Below are positions 1 through 12,779 of a stretch of 64,000 bases of DNA, in pieces. Source of the stretch: Syncephalis plumigaleata (taxonomy: Eukaryota; Zoopagomycota; Zoopagomycetes; Zoopagales; Piptocephalidaceae). Position 1 is the stretch's first letter, and each line of letters begins with the position of its first letter. The stretch lies in contig JAIXMF010000001.1 of the NCBI GenBank assembly GCA_025201365.1, forward strand, positions 62,001 to 126,000, read 5' to 3'. The notes beneath the pieces are model-generated. The model saw only the letters and a program-made list of their open reading frames with translations, did not search any database and was not told where the DNA came from. The translations under genes were made by a program, and so were the position numbers.

Positions 1-552
1 GTTACATGTCCACTAAGTGTAGCATGACGTTCTGCCCAAGAAGCTTCATCATCATCATCATCATTCAAGTTAATATACACATCGATCGATATATCATACA
101 TCTACTTTTCATCGGTATTCTCAACATACCATCACGAAAACGTTTTCCACAATCATTGCAAACAAGCGACTGTGCGGTGCCTTCTTCATCATCCTTCAAT
201 TCACCTTAAGCAGATAATATTTATTAAGCTATTGTTGCTACCTTCTATCCACTTACCTGTATCTTCATTTGTCTCTGTATCTGCCGCATCTTCCTCAGTA
301 ATGGGATCGTCAGCATGTGCTTCAAGCCTATCAACATTAATTAGCCGTCACTCTTACTGAAATACGTATATGTAATAAACCATCAGCAGTGCATACCAGT
401 CAAGGGCAGCTTGTAGTCCAGAATTCTTTGTAACTTTAGTGCACGATCGCTATTTCCATCTATTAGCCTATCTCTTTGTGTATTATCAGAAAAGCTACTT
501 ACACGGCTGCCTCTGCAAAGCCCATTTCAAGGAGAGTAGCACGGTCAGACAT
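1..552 (-). CDS. UBA-domain protein of UBXN1/SAKS1 type, 5' part only
   Basis: Partial gene on the minus strand that runs off the left edge. Exons read as 503-552, 397-449, 257-327, 130-204 and 1-43, each intron GT-AG. The start MSDRATLLEMGF begins a UBA (ubiquitin-binding) domain that continues as SGLQAALDWLEAHADDP, the usual end of helix 3 in UBXN1-like proteins. After an acidic linker comes CNDCGKRFRD then H-x5-H spacing, a C2H2-like finger seen in fungal and plant UBA/UBX relatives. The UBX domain that would confirm the family, and would bind p97/Cdc48, lies outside the window. Between RALK and VTKNSG in exon 2 the frame slips by one base, at a run of A near 434-436; one more A would restore a textbook UBA. 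Family assignment is inference from the UBA and finger. Confidence 0.7.
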
Positions 553-798
553 GGTAGAGTAAAACGCTTAGTTATTGTTAATGAAAGAATAGTGAAAAGG
601 AAACAGTACGAGTAATAACAGTAATAACCATTGAATAAATCTGCGTCATCACAGCATATCATTTATCATCACATTCGTCCATCATTTTATAGACGTTGTT
701 TTTTGTTTACACATTGCCAGCACTGTAGCTCAACCCTTAATACGTTCAATTAGTGATCCTACGTTAGTGTAGTTTCTTTCCCTTTCTACTATTTGAAC

Positions 799-1945
799 AT
801 GGATCATATTCGTGCTATTCAGCAAAAGTATAACGACTTCTTGTCGCGATTCCCGCTACAAAAACACGCTGCTCATCATAGGGCAGAAGGAATTGTTACA
901 CCAGTGCTTTTCACGTATGGCACGTCTCAATCAACAGAAACACCGTCGTTTGACGTGAAATGTCTTCAATGGCAGGTCGGTAGAACTGGAGAGACAACGC
1001 AAATATAATTTAATTGTTGTATGTGTATGATATAGGCATATCTGAAGATGCGTCATGTTGACTTTGAAGTGTATTGCTGTAACGAGGGCAACGCATCAAG
1101 CAATGGTATTTATTATTGTTGTTATTATTGCCTATGAATATACATGTAGACGAGTAGTTTAATCATTTTGTTCATTGTCACTATAGATAGGCTACCTTTC
1201 CTTGCATTGCCTGGAGGAAAATATCTAACTGGCGATGAGATTCGTGAATACGCTGACAATGCTGGCAAACCATCGGATGAAGCGGTAAATTAGCTACAAT
1301 ATTTGTATATAAATAGTGCACCTACTAATTGCTTGTTCCATTCATAGTCAGAAGGGAAAGATGATAAGAAAGATAATACACTCATAGCAGATGAACAAGC
1401 CTTGTTATCGCTAATCGAGCGTAAACTTTATCCTGCTCTGGTAAGACAAGATATTCGTCCTTTATTCGTAAATGTAGATATAATGCTCACTCCATTCTAG
1501 CTTTATTGGATGTGGTGCGAGCAAGATAACTATCATAGTTCGACCTGTGTTCGATACGGCAGTCAATATACTTGGCCGCTCAATCGTGTGTGCCATGGAC
1601 ACTGCAACGCAACGTTTCCAACTGGATCTACGACCGGTATCGCGGCAATCTAACCTACGAGCGTATTTATACGGATGCAACCGAGGCATTACTTGCTCTG
1701 AGTAATCGACTTGGTCAAGAAGCATGGCTACTAAATACAAGGCGAGTATTTACGAACAACTAGCGAATACAACCAATTAACGCTGATTTAGTGAGCCAAG
1801 CTTTATAGATGCCGTTTGTTTCGCGTATCTTCACGTTATTCTGTCGACCACATCCATGCCAGAGGGCAAGCTACGCTCGTTGGCACGACAACATGAAAAT
1901 CTCGTTACTTATGAACAGCGTATTTTTACTACAATGTTCAAATGA
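799..1945 (+). CDS. Metaxin-like mitochondrial outer-membrane import factor
   Basis: Metaxins work with the SAM complex in inserting beta-barrel proteins into the mitochondrial outer membrane. Exons 799-975, 1036-1105, 1187-1284, 1348-1440, 1501-1741 and 1792-1945. The N-terminal thioredoxin-like part reads SFDVKCLQWQ then AYLKMRHVDFEVYCCNEGN and RLPFLALPGGKYLTGDEI, a typical metaxin GST_N fold. The C-terminal part has LSNRLGQEAWLLNT and PSFIDAVCFAYLHVIL, matching the GST_C metaxin helix. The last intron (1742-1791) starts with GC, not GT, and is the only way I found to join the frames. Within exon 5, between WPLNR and VPWTLQRN (about 1560-1585), the frame changes by one missing base. No C-terminal membrane anchor was seen. 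Sam37/Mtx1-type is the best guess. Confidence 0.8.
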
Positions 1946-2176
1946 TGCTACATCGTATGAAATAAACATTATAACAATCTCACTTGTAAAGTACATTCAT
2001 CTAATAAATAATCAAATGGTCATTGTTGAATAGCAATGGTATAAACTGCAATGTGTAACCATAAATGGATACTTGAAACAGCAGCAACGTTCGTCGGTAT
2101 AAAGATGTTAAATGACGACAATTCCAATGCAAAGGACATACGTCAAATGTTGTTTTCATTCACCTCTTAAACGCCA

Positions 2177-3711
2177 ATGTCTCGCTTTGAATCCGTACTA
2201 GAATCGTTGCCTCAAGCTGATTTGGGCACATTTATCGGTTATCTACCGCTAGATGTGCTAAGAAATGTCGTCTGCATCAATAGGACACTATCGAGACTTA
2301 TTCGAGTACCGATGCTTACTGGCAAACAATCTACATGCAACGCTATCAATGTTCATACGTGGCATGCGAGGAAGACTTACTACAATGGTATTGCACTAGA
2401 CGTCAAACAGATACCGGTGCAACTAGTAGACCACACTGTAGCTGGCGAGCATGTATCAACATCGTAAACGTTTGGAGCAACGTATACGCAATGACTATAG
2501 TTCAACAAAGTATAGAACTACCACGTATATCTGGTTGTTACTGGCACGTAGTTGCAACATCGGCCTCTGGCTTTCTAGTCTTGGCCAGAAATACGCAAAC
2601 TATTACATCCGATCATGTGTACTTAATCCGCACACCAAGTCAACTCTATGATAGTGACACGCCACCACCATCGTTGCATCCACCTAGGATGATCGAGCTT
2701 GAAACGACGGTCAAAATCGAGAGTTTCAGCCAAATGAGCTATCACATCAATCATGAGTTTATAGTAATCTCGCATAGAACGGCATTTTCCGTATGGAAAA
2801 CACAATGTAACGAGCTATACACCACTTATTACTTTGATTCCGCCGTGAATATCATTTCAATACGTGAGCAATGGGTACTACTCGAGCAACAAACCAACGA
2901 GTATCCGCATCTATTATTGAACCTACTGACGGGAGATAAAGTGACCTGTGTCATACCAGTACCGCCCGCTCATTCAATATCAAATAATGTACACCACGAG
3001 CCAAGACAAATGGAAGATACATGCGCAAATGGAGTCACACTCTATTGCAATCATACCTCTCATGATAGCAACACCAGTACATTATACTGGTCTTTATGTC
3101 GTGTGGATGCCCGTTCAGGTATTGTCTCCATGCTTCGTTATGGCAGTTGTCAAGTGGATGCTGCGGTATTTGGACATTTTGCATTTCGACAACTTGGATC
3201 CGGTCTTGTCGCTTGGAATTTTCGACTTACTACGACGCAAAGGCGTAACATGGCCGTCCACTCAACCGATGGCAATGGTGATATGTCGCCACATGTATTC
3301 GCGGGTGCAAACGTCATCCATCGCATTTCGAAGAATTTACTTTTGATCATGTTCAGCAAACGGATCGAACTGTATAATATCGATACACGTCAAATCGAAT
3401 TTACCTGGTATCATTCCCTCATTCAAGGTCCATTCATACCAATTATTGGACCGTACTGGCTAGTATACGAGATGTTAGGAGATGACGATGACGATGATGA
3501 CAATGATAATGATGACGGTATTCATTTATATGGTAGAATCAATGAATTACGCATAGTAGAGAGTGACATTAAGGATACGATGAATATTTGGCGTGCACTT
3601 GATGTGAATGCACCAGGTAAAGTGACGACAAGTCATCACTTGTACGCAACACCATGCGGCATGTTGTACTGTCCAAAAGACACGTCATCGTTGTTCTTCT
3701 ACGGCTATTAG
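2177..3711 (+). CDS. F-box protein with long C-terminal region
   Basis: The first part, from the ATG at 2177, carries an F-box-like helix set: LESLPQADLGTFIGYLPLDV followed by LRNVVCINRTLSRLI. Such a domain would bind Skp1 in an SCF ubiquitin ligase. The rest, read in another frame from about 2480 to the stop at 3711, is about 400 residues of short beta-like segments (for example HEFIVISHRTAFSVWKTQ, LLIMFSKRIELYNIDTR), which would suit a degenerate beta-propeller substrate domain, but I see no clear WD repeats. An acidic stretch of Asp/Asn codons lies at 3482-3520. Between about 2340 and 2510 the frame changes at least once; in a third frame MYQHRKRLEQRIRNDY (2451 on) looks like the usual link after an F-box. 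The exact junction is unresolved. Confidence 0.6.
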
Positions 3712-3857
3712 CATTAATATTAATAATATTAATAAATTTGGTTTCAACCTTGCACAACAACCATTCTTTCTTATTCCCCGTTTGAAACAGTTCCAACTAT
3801 ACGTACAACATACTCATTTGCTGTCATTCGTGTTCTCCTAATAACTTACCCGTAAAA

Positions 3858-5613
3858 ATGCTTGTTAAAACACTGCCATATGGTAATATCGAGGAAGTGA
3901 CAAGATTGGTTGAGACCACCATTAATGGTATATCCGACGAATTGCGCGATATCAGTTTAAAGGTTATTCAGAATAATCATGCAATGTATGTATAGATACA
4001 TTTATATTAAGTCAATGTGTAGATCCACGATAATCCCGAGATATCCTATCATGAGCATGATGCACATAAGCTATTAACAAAGTATCTTGAGGATTACGGC
4101 TTTCAAGTGAGTAGCATTGATGACATGGATACTGCTTTTATTGCCACTTGGACGGTAAATGGCAAGCATGGTAACAAGCGTACAATTGCCTTCATGTCCG
4201 AGTAAGTATTCCTTAGATTCATCATTAATACAATAATACTAATGGTCGCACATTAGATACGATGCACTACCAGAGATTGGACATGGATGTGGTCACAGTA
4301 AGTATGCCATCGTTACTATTACAAATAACAATAATGAAATATGGAATATATATTAAACAATTAAATGACTAGATTTGATTGCAATTTCCGGAGTAGCTGC
4401 AGCAATTGGTAAGAAGCAATGTAGAAATGCTAATGATATGCTTACAAATAGACGATAGGTTGCATACGTGCCTTGGAGAAACTTGGTATATCCGCTATCG
4501 TAAAGGTATGTCCTATCTAACGAGTGTCGATACTGAGATTAAAACAGGATTGCAGCTGTATGGTACACCCGCTGAGGAAATAGGTAGTGGCAAGATAGCA
4601 ATGATCAAGAAAAAAGCATTCGAGGACACTGATGTTTGTATGATGTTGCATCCCAGGTATGTCATTACTTCTTGTATCATGGCTACTTACTTAGTGAACT
4701 GCGCACATCAGCAATATGAATATGCATATGCCTATAATGTACGCGATAGCATCGGTAAAGATCGACTATCATGGCCGATCATCTCATGCTTCCGCTGCAC
4801 CTTGGAATGGTAACTGCTTCATTGTCATCTTCCTTCATTGCAATCAAGTATTAATGATGGTTAGGTATTAATGCATTGGATGCGGTGGTATCGGCGTATC
4901 AATCCATTGGACTACTACGTCAACAGATGAAACGCACACAACAGTAAGTGATAGCCGATTAGTTAGCTTGTCATCTATGCTAAGCAGGTTTATTCATATA
5001 ACAATAATAATAGAATACATGGAATCATTACTGATGGTGGGGCAGCACCCAATAGTAAGTAATAACTTAGTTGGTAATGTTATTACAATTTTTATTCACG
5101 TCATCTACAGTCATTCCCGGACATACATCTGCTCATTTCTTTATGAGATCTGATAATATGGAAGATCTAGATCAATTGCAAACACGAGTTGAGAATTGTT
5201 TTTCCGCAGCAGCCACATCTACCGGTTGTACCTATTCACTTACGAAGGATCCGGTCGTCGCCACTGTACACAGCAACTCGCTATTAGCAAGTGCATGGGC
5301 GGATATAATGAAATCACGTCATGCCAAATTGGCCACGCCAGAGGAACTACGTGCGAACGCGGGCGGCAGTACCGATATGGGCAACGTCACATGGTACCGA
5401 CCGGGTATACATCCCACATTCGATATTGGCACCAAGGCTAGTTTGCATACCGTGCAATTCCAAGAGGCTGCTCGCACACCCGAAGCACATACTCGTTGTC
5501 TTCGGGCTGCCACTGCTCTAGGCACTGTAGGAGTACGAGTTGCAGCTGAATCAGCATTCTACAAACAGATAGTAGATGAATTCAAGCACACTGCCAATAC
5601 ATCCATGCAATAA
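3858..5613 (+). CDS. M20-family amidohydrolase, PM20D2/ACY1L2-like
   Basis: Ten exons (3858-3962, 4023-4201, 4257-4297, 4373-4408, 4459-4505, 4556-4656, 4712-4809, 4865-4943, 5014-5054, 5111-5613) join in perfect phase to a protein of about 409 residues, normal for the family. PM20D2 proteins are metal-dependent dipeptidases/amidohydrolases; the mammalian one cleaves odd dipeptides formed by carnosine synthase. Visible features are IHDNPEISYHEHDA near the start, the metal-site motif EYDALPEIGHGCGHN around residues 95-110, GTPAEEIGSGK, the dimer-domain motif YHGRSSHASAAPWNG, and GHTSAHFFMRS near the C-terminus. No signal peptide, so probably cytosolic. This gene shows no frame disturbance, which makes it a good internal control for gene structure here. 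The physiological substrate cannot be told from sequence. Confidence 0.9.
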
Positions 5614-5859
5614 AGACTATATTGACAAACAGATAAATGGATTGTCCACAATCACACCACCACATAACCAGATAATACGTGCCTGTATTTTCTCACATTC
5701 CCCGTCATTCTGCTCTTACACCTCCGACTTACTTGTTATACTGCGCATATACACGCACATCTATTCGTTATTGTATTTTTGGTTTCCATCTGAGCTGTCT
5801 TCTACCAACACTGGTGTGTGTGTGTGTGAGGGTCATCAACCACCTAATAGTACAGCCCG

Positions 5860-7051
5860 ATGACTACGCTTACCTTTGACGAGGCTCGGTAAGTGTGTGC
5901 GGTGCTTGATAGTTGACCACGTTAGCTCTAATACTCGTATCTATCTGTTATCTATATACATGTAGTCGACGTTGGGCCGTCGTGCTCAAGGAGGACCCCA
6001 CCATGACGGTGTCTATCCTTAAGCAACGAGCTATATTCGGCGATGTCTGTCAACGAGGATTGCGTAGCGTTTGTTGGAAGGTAAGTGAGACGTGTTATTC
6101 TTTATTGTCGTTACTGGCTCAAGCAATAGATATAAACCATGCATATTAGATATATCTTGGCTATTTGGAAACACTCGATCCTAGCAATTGGATGCTACCG
6201 CTTGAAAAGGAACGGCAACACTATGAACAACTAAGAAAGAAACATATTGTCGATCCGAATACCACCAACGAGGATACGAATGGCACTGGTGTACGAAAAA
6301 TAGTCGAACATCATCCGCTATCCTTGGATGAAACGGTATGTAGAATGCTATCACTAAGACGATAAAGCTCTATTGAGTTCATCTTGCTAACTATGCCATC
6401 AGAGTCCATGGAGTCAGTTCTTTCAAGACACCGAATTACGCCGTATTATTAAGCAAGACGTGGAGCGAACGTAAGTTTCTCTTATTTGCGCTCATTATAA
6501 CTAAACACGTCATATGTATATTCTAATTGATTGTATATAGCTTTCCAGATAATCCCTATTTCCGTAAACCAATAACCCAGGAAAGAATGACCGATATACT
6601 ATTTGTCTATTGCAAAATACATAGCGACGTATCCTATCGTCAGGGCATGCACGAATTACTAGCACCTATACTCATGGTGGTAGATAATGACGCATTGGAT
6701 CCGGAAGAGTGTGTCGACACAGATGATCCGTAAGTATTTGCTACCTAGATATCTTTACTTCTTTTTCTCGTATTAATACTTGATTGTCATAGTGACATGG
6801 CTAAATATATGTCAATAACCTTGAACAAAGAATTTGTCGAGCATGATGCATTTGTACTTTTCTCATCTGTTATGGCTACGGCAAAGCAATGGTATGAGTT
6901 TACAGAGGAACCACGACGACCATCAGTTGTAAGTATTCCATTTACATGTAATTATCAGCTATTGATGACAATGAGTGTAATAGAACCGAACAGCATTAGT
7001 ATCACCACGATCAGCTAAATTTGAGCAACTTAATGAGGTAAATGACTATCA

Positions 7052-7092
<41 letters not shown>

Positions 7093-10000
7093 TAGCTAAC
7101 ACTCTATTGTAATAATAATAATGAAAACATAGATGGCCAATTCATCAACTCCTATCCTACGTATATCGCATCGTATTCACCATGAGTTGTTAAAAACTAT
7201 CGATAATGATCTTTATGAGCATCTTGAACAATTGGCTATTGAGCCACAAATATATGCAATGTAATAATAGCTATAATTTATATATATATATATTAGACAT
7301 GTACTAACTACATTGAATGTATAGTCGCTGGTTGCGATTACTATTTGGACGTGAGTTTCCACTCGCGGATGTTTACTGTCTATGGGATGCGCTATTTGCC
7401 GATGATCGATCATTAGGTGCCGTGGAATATGTGTGCATTTCAATGTCATTATTTATTCGAGAAGAATGTAAGTAATGCTGTTATACATGTTTATCTCGAA
7501 TCTATGGCTAATATTACAATGCTAGTATTAAGCGAGGATTACAGTGGTTGTCTACATCAATTGATGCGCTATCCTACTGTATCGGATATCACGATATTTG
7601 TCAAGCAAGCGGTACATTTGCGACAAAATCCACTAAAGAGGCAGGCTACGAGATTCGACATCGTAATGCCGTGCGCGAGGGTAAAGAAGAGGAATGGAAG
7701 GAGCGGGAAGCGCAGCGAGAACGTTTACGTCAGCAAGAGTTGGAGAAACAGCAACAAGTGCAGGATCCACGTCAACAAATTAAACGGGAAGTCAGCAATG
7801 TTGTCGGCAAGATTAGAGATCGCGTAACTACTGTAGCCTCGAATGTGGTGGGAGGTGCATCGCCCACGCGTTCCGTCTCTGACTCGCACACCAGTCCAAT
7901 CATGTCGCATGCAAGTAGTCATAGCGAGTCGAACATTCACAACATCATGTCTACCTCGGGCAACGTCGACGTCCTAGCAGTTTTAGTAGCTCGACCCATC
8001 CACCGCAAAGGAAATCGTCCTACTCGTCGCTAACCCCTACGGTATCACTGGCTCAACCCAAGATGGGACGTATTCTAGCACGAAGTATCGCCGTGATTGA
8101 ACGAGAGCTGTACGGAAACAATCGCGCTACCAAAGAAGCGATCGATACACCGAAAGAGATCGAAGAGAAGGAGATGCAAACACCGTGCAAACCTGTAGGT
8201 GATGAAACGACGACAGAAACCACCAATAACAATAGTACGGAATCCGCCAACTCGATCAAGAGCAACGACGACGAGGAAACGAGCGGCTATCGTGTTCCGG
8301 GAACGGATGAAGCGACAGATGAAGCGCAAGATCCACAAGTGCAACTGATTATTGCATTAGCCGGATTGAAACATGTACGCGACGTACTATGCGGTACAGC
8401 ACCCGAATTCGACTCGACCGTTCTAGATAATCTCGAGGATGATTGGGTGGATCTGAACGAGGAAAAGGAAGCGATTAAATCGGAGCCAGTAGCAGTGGAA
8501 CCCGAACAGTCGGGAAACGTCCAGGAATCCGTAGACGAGGATGGTGGTAATGCAGCATCCTTGACATCCTCACCAATGAAGTCAAAGGTCAATTCCTTGG
8601 TGGAGGCATCGGCTGAAACGTCTACGGATTCCATGTCCCACACTAATAATATCAGCCAGAATCGATGGAAAACACGGAAGCAACGGCAGCAGCAACGACG
8701 ACGACAACAACAACGAACAGCAACACGTCAGATAATAGTGAAACAACAAAAACTATTCATGAATCCTCTGTTGAATTGAAATCTACCAAGGAAACTGTCA
8801 AGAAGAATAGCGCAACAACGAAAGCCGAAAAGCGTGCCTCCAAATCAGCATCACATGCCATACCATCACACCGACCTGCACGTATATTTAGTGTGGAGGA
8901 GATTATCGCCGAAGCAAGTGCACTCCCAGTTGAACAGAATACCACTCATCCATTGTCAACATCAGCATCACCATCCAACAATAATCATGATAGTAATCGT
9001 GACCATATTGCTGATCGCAATACATCCACCAACAAGATAGATCCATTATCGCCTAACAAGGTGGTGCCACCTGTACAGGAACGAATTAAACGCAAGCCTG
9101 TTAGAACAGCGGCCAGTATTGCTAAACCGTCAAGTTCACGTAAAGCTGCAACGCTAGGTGAACAAATATCGGTCGATCCTCTTGGTGCACTATCTGAAGA
9201 CTCTAGCTCTATCACATCATCTGTCATGGGTAAAAGCCCATCTATTCGTAGTACGCGTTCAACGAAGAGTGCAACAAGTACACAGGGTAAACGATTAACG
9301 GCAGATCAACTGGCTCAACTCACCGATTTGGATAATAACACTACTGGATCCGTAAAGAATAAAGTGAAATCCGAGTCTAAAACAACATCTGTAATAACAA
9401 AGTCAACCACCACCATAACAGCCGTTAAATCAGCACCATTACCATCTTCATCTTCATCTACTCCTACTGCATCAAGGAAAGAATCAAAGATTAGTCAACC
9501 TCCAGTAGTACTTGCACAAGAAGCGGTAGATCCATTAAATACCACACAAATAAGTCGTAAAGTGACTAAACCGAAGATGGATCCAAAATTAGCCAAGGTC
9601 ATCAAACGTACACCGAAATATCGCTCTACCGAGGCGATCATGAAGGAGATGGCACGCTGGGAGAAGAATGAGCAAGGTGTAAGCAGCGAAGAGGAAGAGG
9701 ATAATGCACCGCTAGGTTATACGGCAATGGGTATAGACACACGACACATTGATCCATCACGTATTGGTCGTCCATTAGAGGGTGCCGAGGATAGTGGATC
9801 ATCCGAGATAGCTGCTAGTGAATGGAGTGACGACATTCATCGGGGTATCAAGATGGTGGGACCTCCCTTGCCACCTACTGATCTAGCACCAGAAGTATCC
9901 GCTGGTGAATGGGCTAATCATACACCGGAGCCTGAGGTGAGCACGTCTCATCTACCAACGATGGATATACCTGATTTTGCTGCCGATGTACTTGGATGGT

Positions 10001-10464
10001 CAGCAGCTGATGAGGAAGAAGGAAATAAAGAAGAAGAGGAAGAAGAAGAAGAGACGCACGTCAATCATCATCATCATCATCATCATCATTATACGAGTGA
10101 TATCGTATCTCATACACCAGAAGATGAATATGTCTTTGCTTCAAAGGCTTCAACGGCATCATTACACTCGGTAACCTCCATCTCTACCACTATATCACCT
10201 ACGGTAGAGACATTCTCCTCGATACATAATAGTCAGGATGGTTTCTCCATTCTAAACACTGTAGGTGATAATACGGCACCATGGAGTCCTGCCGATCTCG
10301 ATCGTCCTAGTATGTTTAGCGCGAATGTGGAGGAGGAGGAACACGGTGACAATGATGAGACAAATGCGCAACTCACTACTACTACTAGTACTACTACTAC
10401 TACTACTACCACTTCTTATCATGTTGCTAATAACATGGAAGATGAATGGAACCCATGGTCTTAA
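5860..10464 (+). CDS. TBC1D5-like Rab GTPase-activating protein with very long tail
   Basis: TBC1D5 is the Rab7 GAP that acts with retromer and in autophagy. Exons: 5860-5888, 5966-6080, 6150-6335, 6403-6470, 6541-6729, 6793-6928, 6984-7037, 7133-7260, 7325-7467 and a final long exon 7526-10464. The TBC domain shows RGLRSVCWKIYLGYLETL, the arginine-finger region FPDNPYFR (Dxx R variant with DNPYFR), YRQGMHELLAPIL (the YxQ Gln finger) and VYCLWDALF. A later helix, ARSIAVIERELYG plus LIIALAGLKHVRDVL, is typical of TBC1D5. The last exon changes frame three times (about 7600-7640, 7945-7965, 8640-8670), each as if one base were missing. The tail from 8665 on is about 600 residues, low complexity (T, S, E runs and eight consecutive H). 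Whether that tail belongs to this gene or is a separate gene starting at 8665 is open; no intergenic signals separate them. Confidence 0.75.
7055..7090. repeat. (AT)n microsatellite
   Basis: Pure alternating AT tract of about 36 bases inside the intron between the LNE exon and the MANSS exon of the TBC1D5-like gene. Likely length-variable; no function implied. Confidence 0.9.
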
Positions 10465-10675
10465 TAAATGTGTTGTTGCACGTATATCTGTTTGTTTGTT
10501 TGTTTGTTTGTTCTAATCTCTTCTTCAATATTAATAAATAATAAGAGTATACATCTGTATATATTTATATTTAACTTTTATTTACTATTGTTTATGCCAT
10601 ATATATGATAATAATGATAATGATAATGATAATAATACGAATGCTAGCACTAAAAAGAAGAGTAAGAACACTAAT

Positions 10676-12037
10676 TTAAATAAAGGTTTTTACGTAATCG
10701 ATTGGTACGGGTCGGTCCTCGATACGTGTTGTAAGCATGAATCTAATCCTACTAATGAGCAGCTCTAACTTTTGTTTCATGCCTTTATCCCCTTCAATTC
10801 CTTGTAGTTCAACGTCATCCATTTTGAAGAGTGACGCATCCAATCCATTCGTGTAAGCGGCGGCCAATGCTGATTTAAGTTTGGCATTCGAATTCAATGG
10901 AAACAGCGGTTTACCGAACAATACACGATAAAAGGTGGCGCCGATAGCCCACATATCCTTCTTAACCGGATCAAATGGTATTCTCATGTGACATTCAGGT
11001 GCGAAATACTTTGGTGTACCCGATAACCTGGTGACATACTTGACGGTCATGACATTGGTGTACGTTAACGGTGAAGCGGTGTCAAGATCGATGATCTTTG
11101 CTCTGGGATAGTAAGGATAAGTAGCGTTCACCATGATATCTATGTAAATAAAGACGAATCGAGTAAATATAAATGTAAATACTGTTTGTTGTTGCTTTTA
11201 CTTACTATCTGGTTTAATATCATTATGCGCTAAACCCATTCGATGCATATAGGCCACACCTAATGATTAGAGACACAAGCATAATGAATGAGTATAATGT
11301 AATCATACGAATGAAACTCATTGCTCACTACCTACCTTGCATTACTTGTTTCAATAGCCTAGGTAAGAAGGTGATCTTTTGCGCCAGTGTCATATTGTGC
11401 GTGTATTCCAGTAGCGTTTCATCACCGCCACTTGATAGGACAAAGCAGTAATGACCTTTATAATCGAACTGATGCACACCACGCACGACAAATTGTCGAC
11501 CACTTGCCATTGGACCGTGAAATACGGCTTCAGATGCTTTGAGAATCTATTTCATATACGTATATATCATTAGTGAATAGGATAGATATGGATGGTCAAG
11601 CAATAACTTACTCTTAATGCCTCTTTCTCGGTAGTAATAAGATGCTTGGCTAGTAGAACTTCCTTCGGGTCTTTTAAATGATACTTGACACATTTAACAA
11701 CGGTATTTGGCGGGACAGGAAGATGCTCATTACTGTAGTCTGACTTGGCGAGTTTCATCATTGGATGCTTGACGAGCACCTCTTTAATCTTTAACCCATA
11801 TTGACCAAATGTGTTGGGTTGATCAAGTTCTTGGTTGAGGAAATGGGTTGATTTCTTGGCCTCTATTCAAATAAACAAATAAACAGTTAGCTGGTTTATT
11901 AGTTAGTAAATAATCATCTACTTCTTACCTAGTGTCTTCGTTCCTTGTAATGGTAATCCGGTAACAAGTTCAATTGCTGCGGTAGCAATCAAACCACCGA
12001 TCAAACAAGTGTAAAATGATTTGCGAATGAAAAACAT
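10676..12037 (-). CDS. Protein-kinase-like protein with N-terminal signal sequence
   Basis: Five exons on the minus strand (11929-12037, 11612-11862, 11336-11546, 11206-11259, 10676-11139) join in phase to about 363 residues. It begins MFFIRKSFYTCLIGGLIATA, a hydrophobic segment like a signal peptide or type II anchor, so the kinase fold would lie in the secretory pathway or outside the cell. Kinase landmarks: a candidate ATP lysine in VVKCVKYH, a glutamate in EKEALR, the catalytic loop as AHNDIKPDN (usual HRD Arg replaced by Asn, but Asp, Lys and Asn kept), metal loop IIDLDTASP (DLD instead of DFG), and GTPKYFAPECH for the APE motif. A glycine-rich loop is not obvious. It therefore keeps the key acidic residues and may be active, but is divergent. 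Distinct from FAM20-type secretory kinases. Substrate unknown. Confidence 0.75.
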
Positions 12038-12730
12038 ACTAATGCTAATGTCAATGCGTAAACAAGTGCTAATATACTATTTGTAATGATGATGATGCGG
12101 ATGATGATGCTATTACAATGATACAAAATGAACGTTTAAATAGACTACAACTTCTCTTGTTTGCTTGCTTATTATTTCGTCATAAGATCGTTTCCAGTAA
12201 TGCTATAAGCATCCTGGTTCACCCGATAATGAATTATGCATTATGAAGAGAAAAGACATGCTAGTGCATTAATGTAAACCGGTTCATGTAATGAAAGATG
12301 AACGAATATACGAGATCTTCGATTAAAGACTGGTTATAGACATTGAACTTGGCAAACTAGTCGTCGATCATGCATTCGTTAATAAATTCGTCAATGCCAC
12401 GTGCATCTTTCTTTATCGTCTTACAAACACATACACACACTCCATCCGAGTTATGCCATTTCACATGGCATTATTCATTTTAACCGATATTGATATCGAC
12501 ATGTGTTCACTTCCGAATACTAGCATGATAGCATTGTTTCTATTTCTATTAATCATGCAAACATTTATTAATAGATAAAAGAATGAGATTGCGTATTTAT
12601 ATATATCTTATATTGTTTCTTATTATAAAATAAACGATAATAATAGTCAAGTGGAAAGTTGATGACATTTTTTAATAGAATATAATAAATCAGTGTTTAA
12701 TGATTAACACAAGATTACACATGACAACAC

Positions 12731-12765
<35 letters not shown>

Positions 12766-12779
12766 CAAAGAAACACTAT
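12038..12779. other. Intergenic; 5' side of kinase gene and 3' side of YcnI gene
   Basis: No open frame with coding character. Holds the likely promoter of the kinase-like gene and the 3' end of the YcnI gene. A GA dinucleotide tract lies at 12733-12760. Otherwise AT-rich with nothing recognised. Confidence 0.7.

Noticed and set aside
10066-10090. Run of eight histidine codons as a metal-binding domain in the TBC1D5-like tail
   Set aside because: CAT trinucleotide repeat next to other triplet runs; more likely low-complexity expansion.
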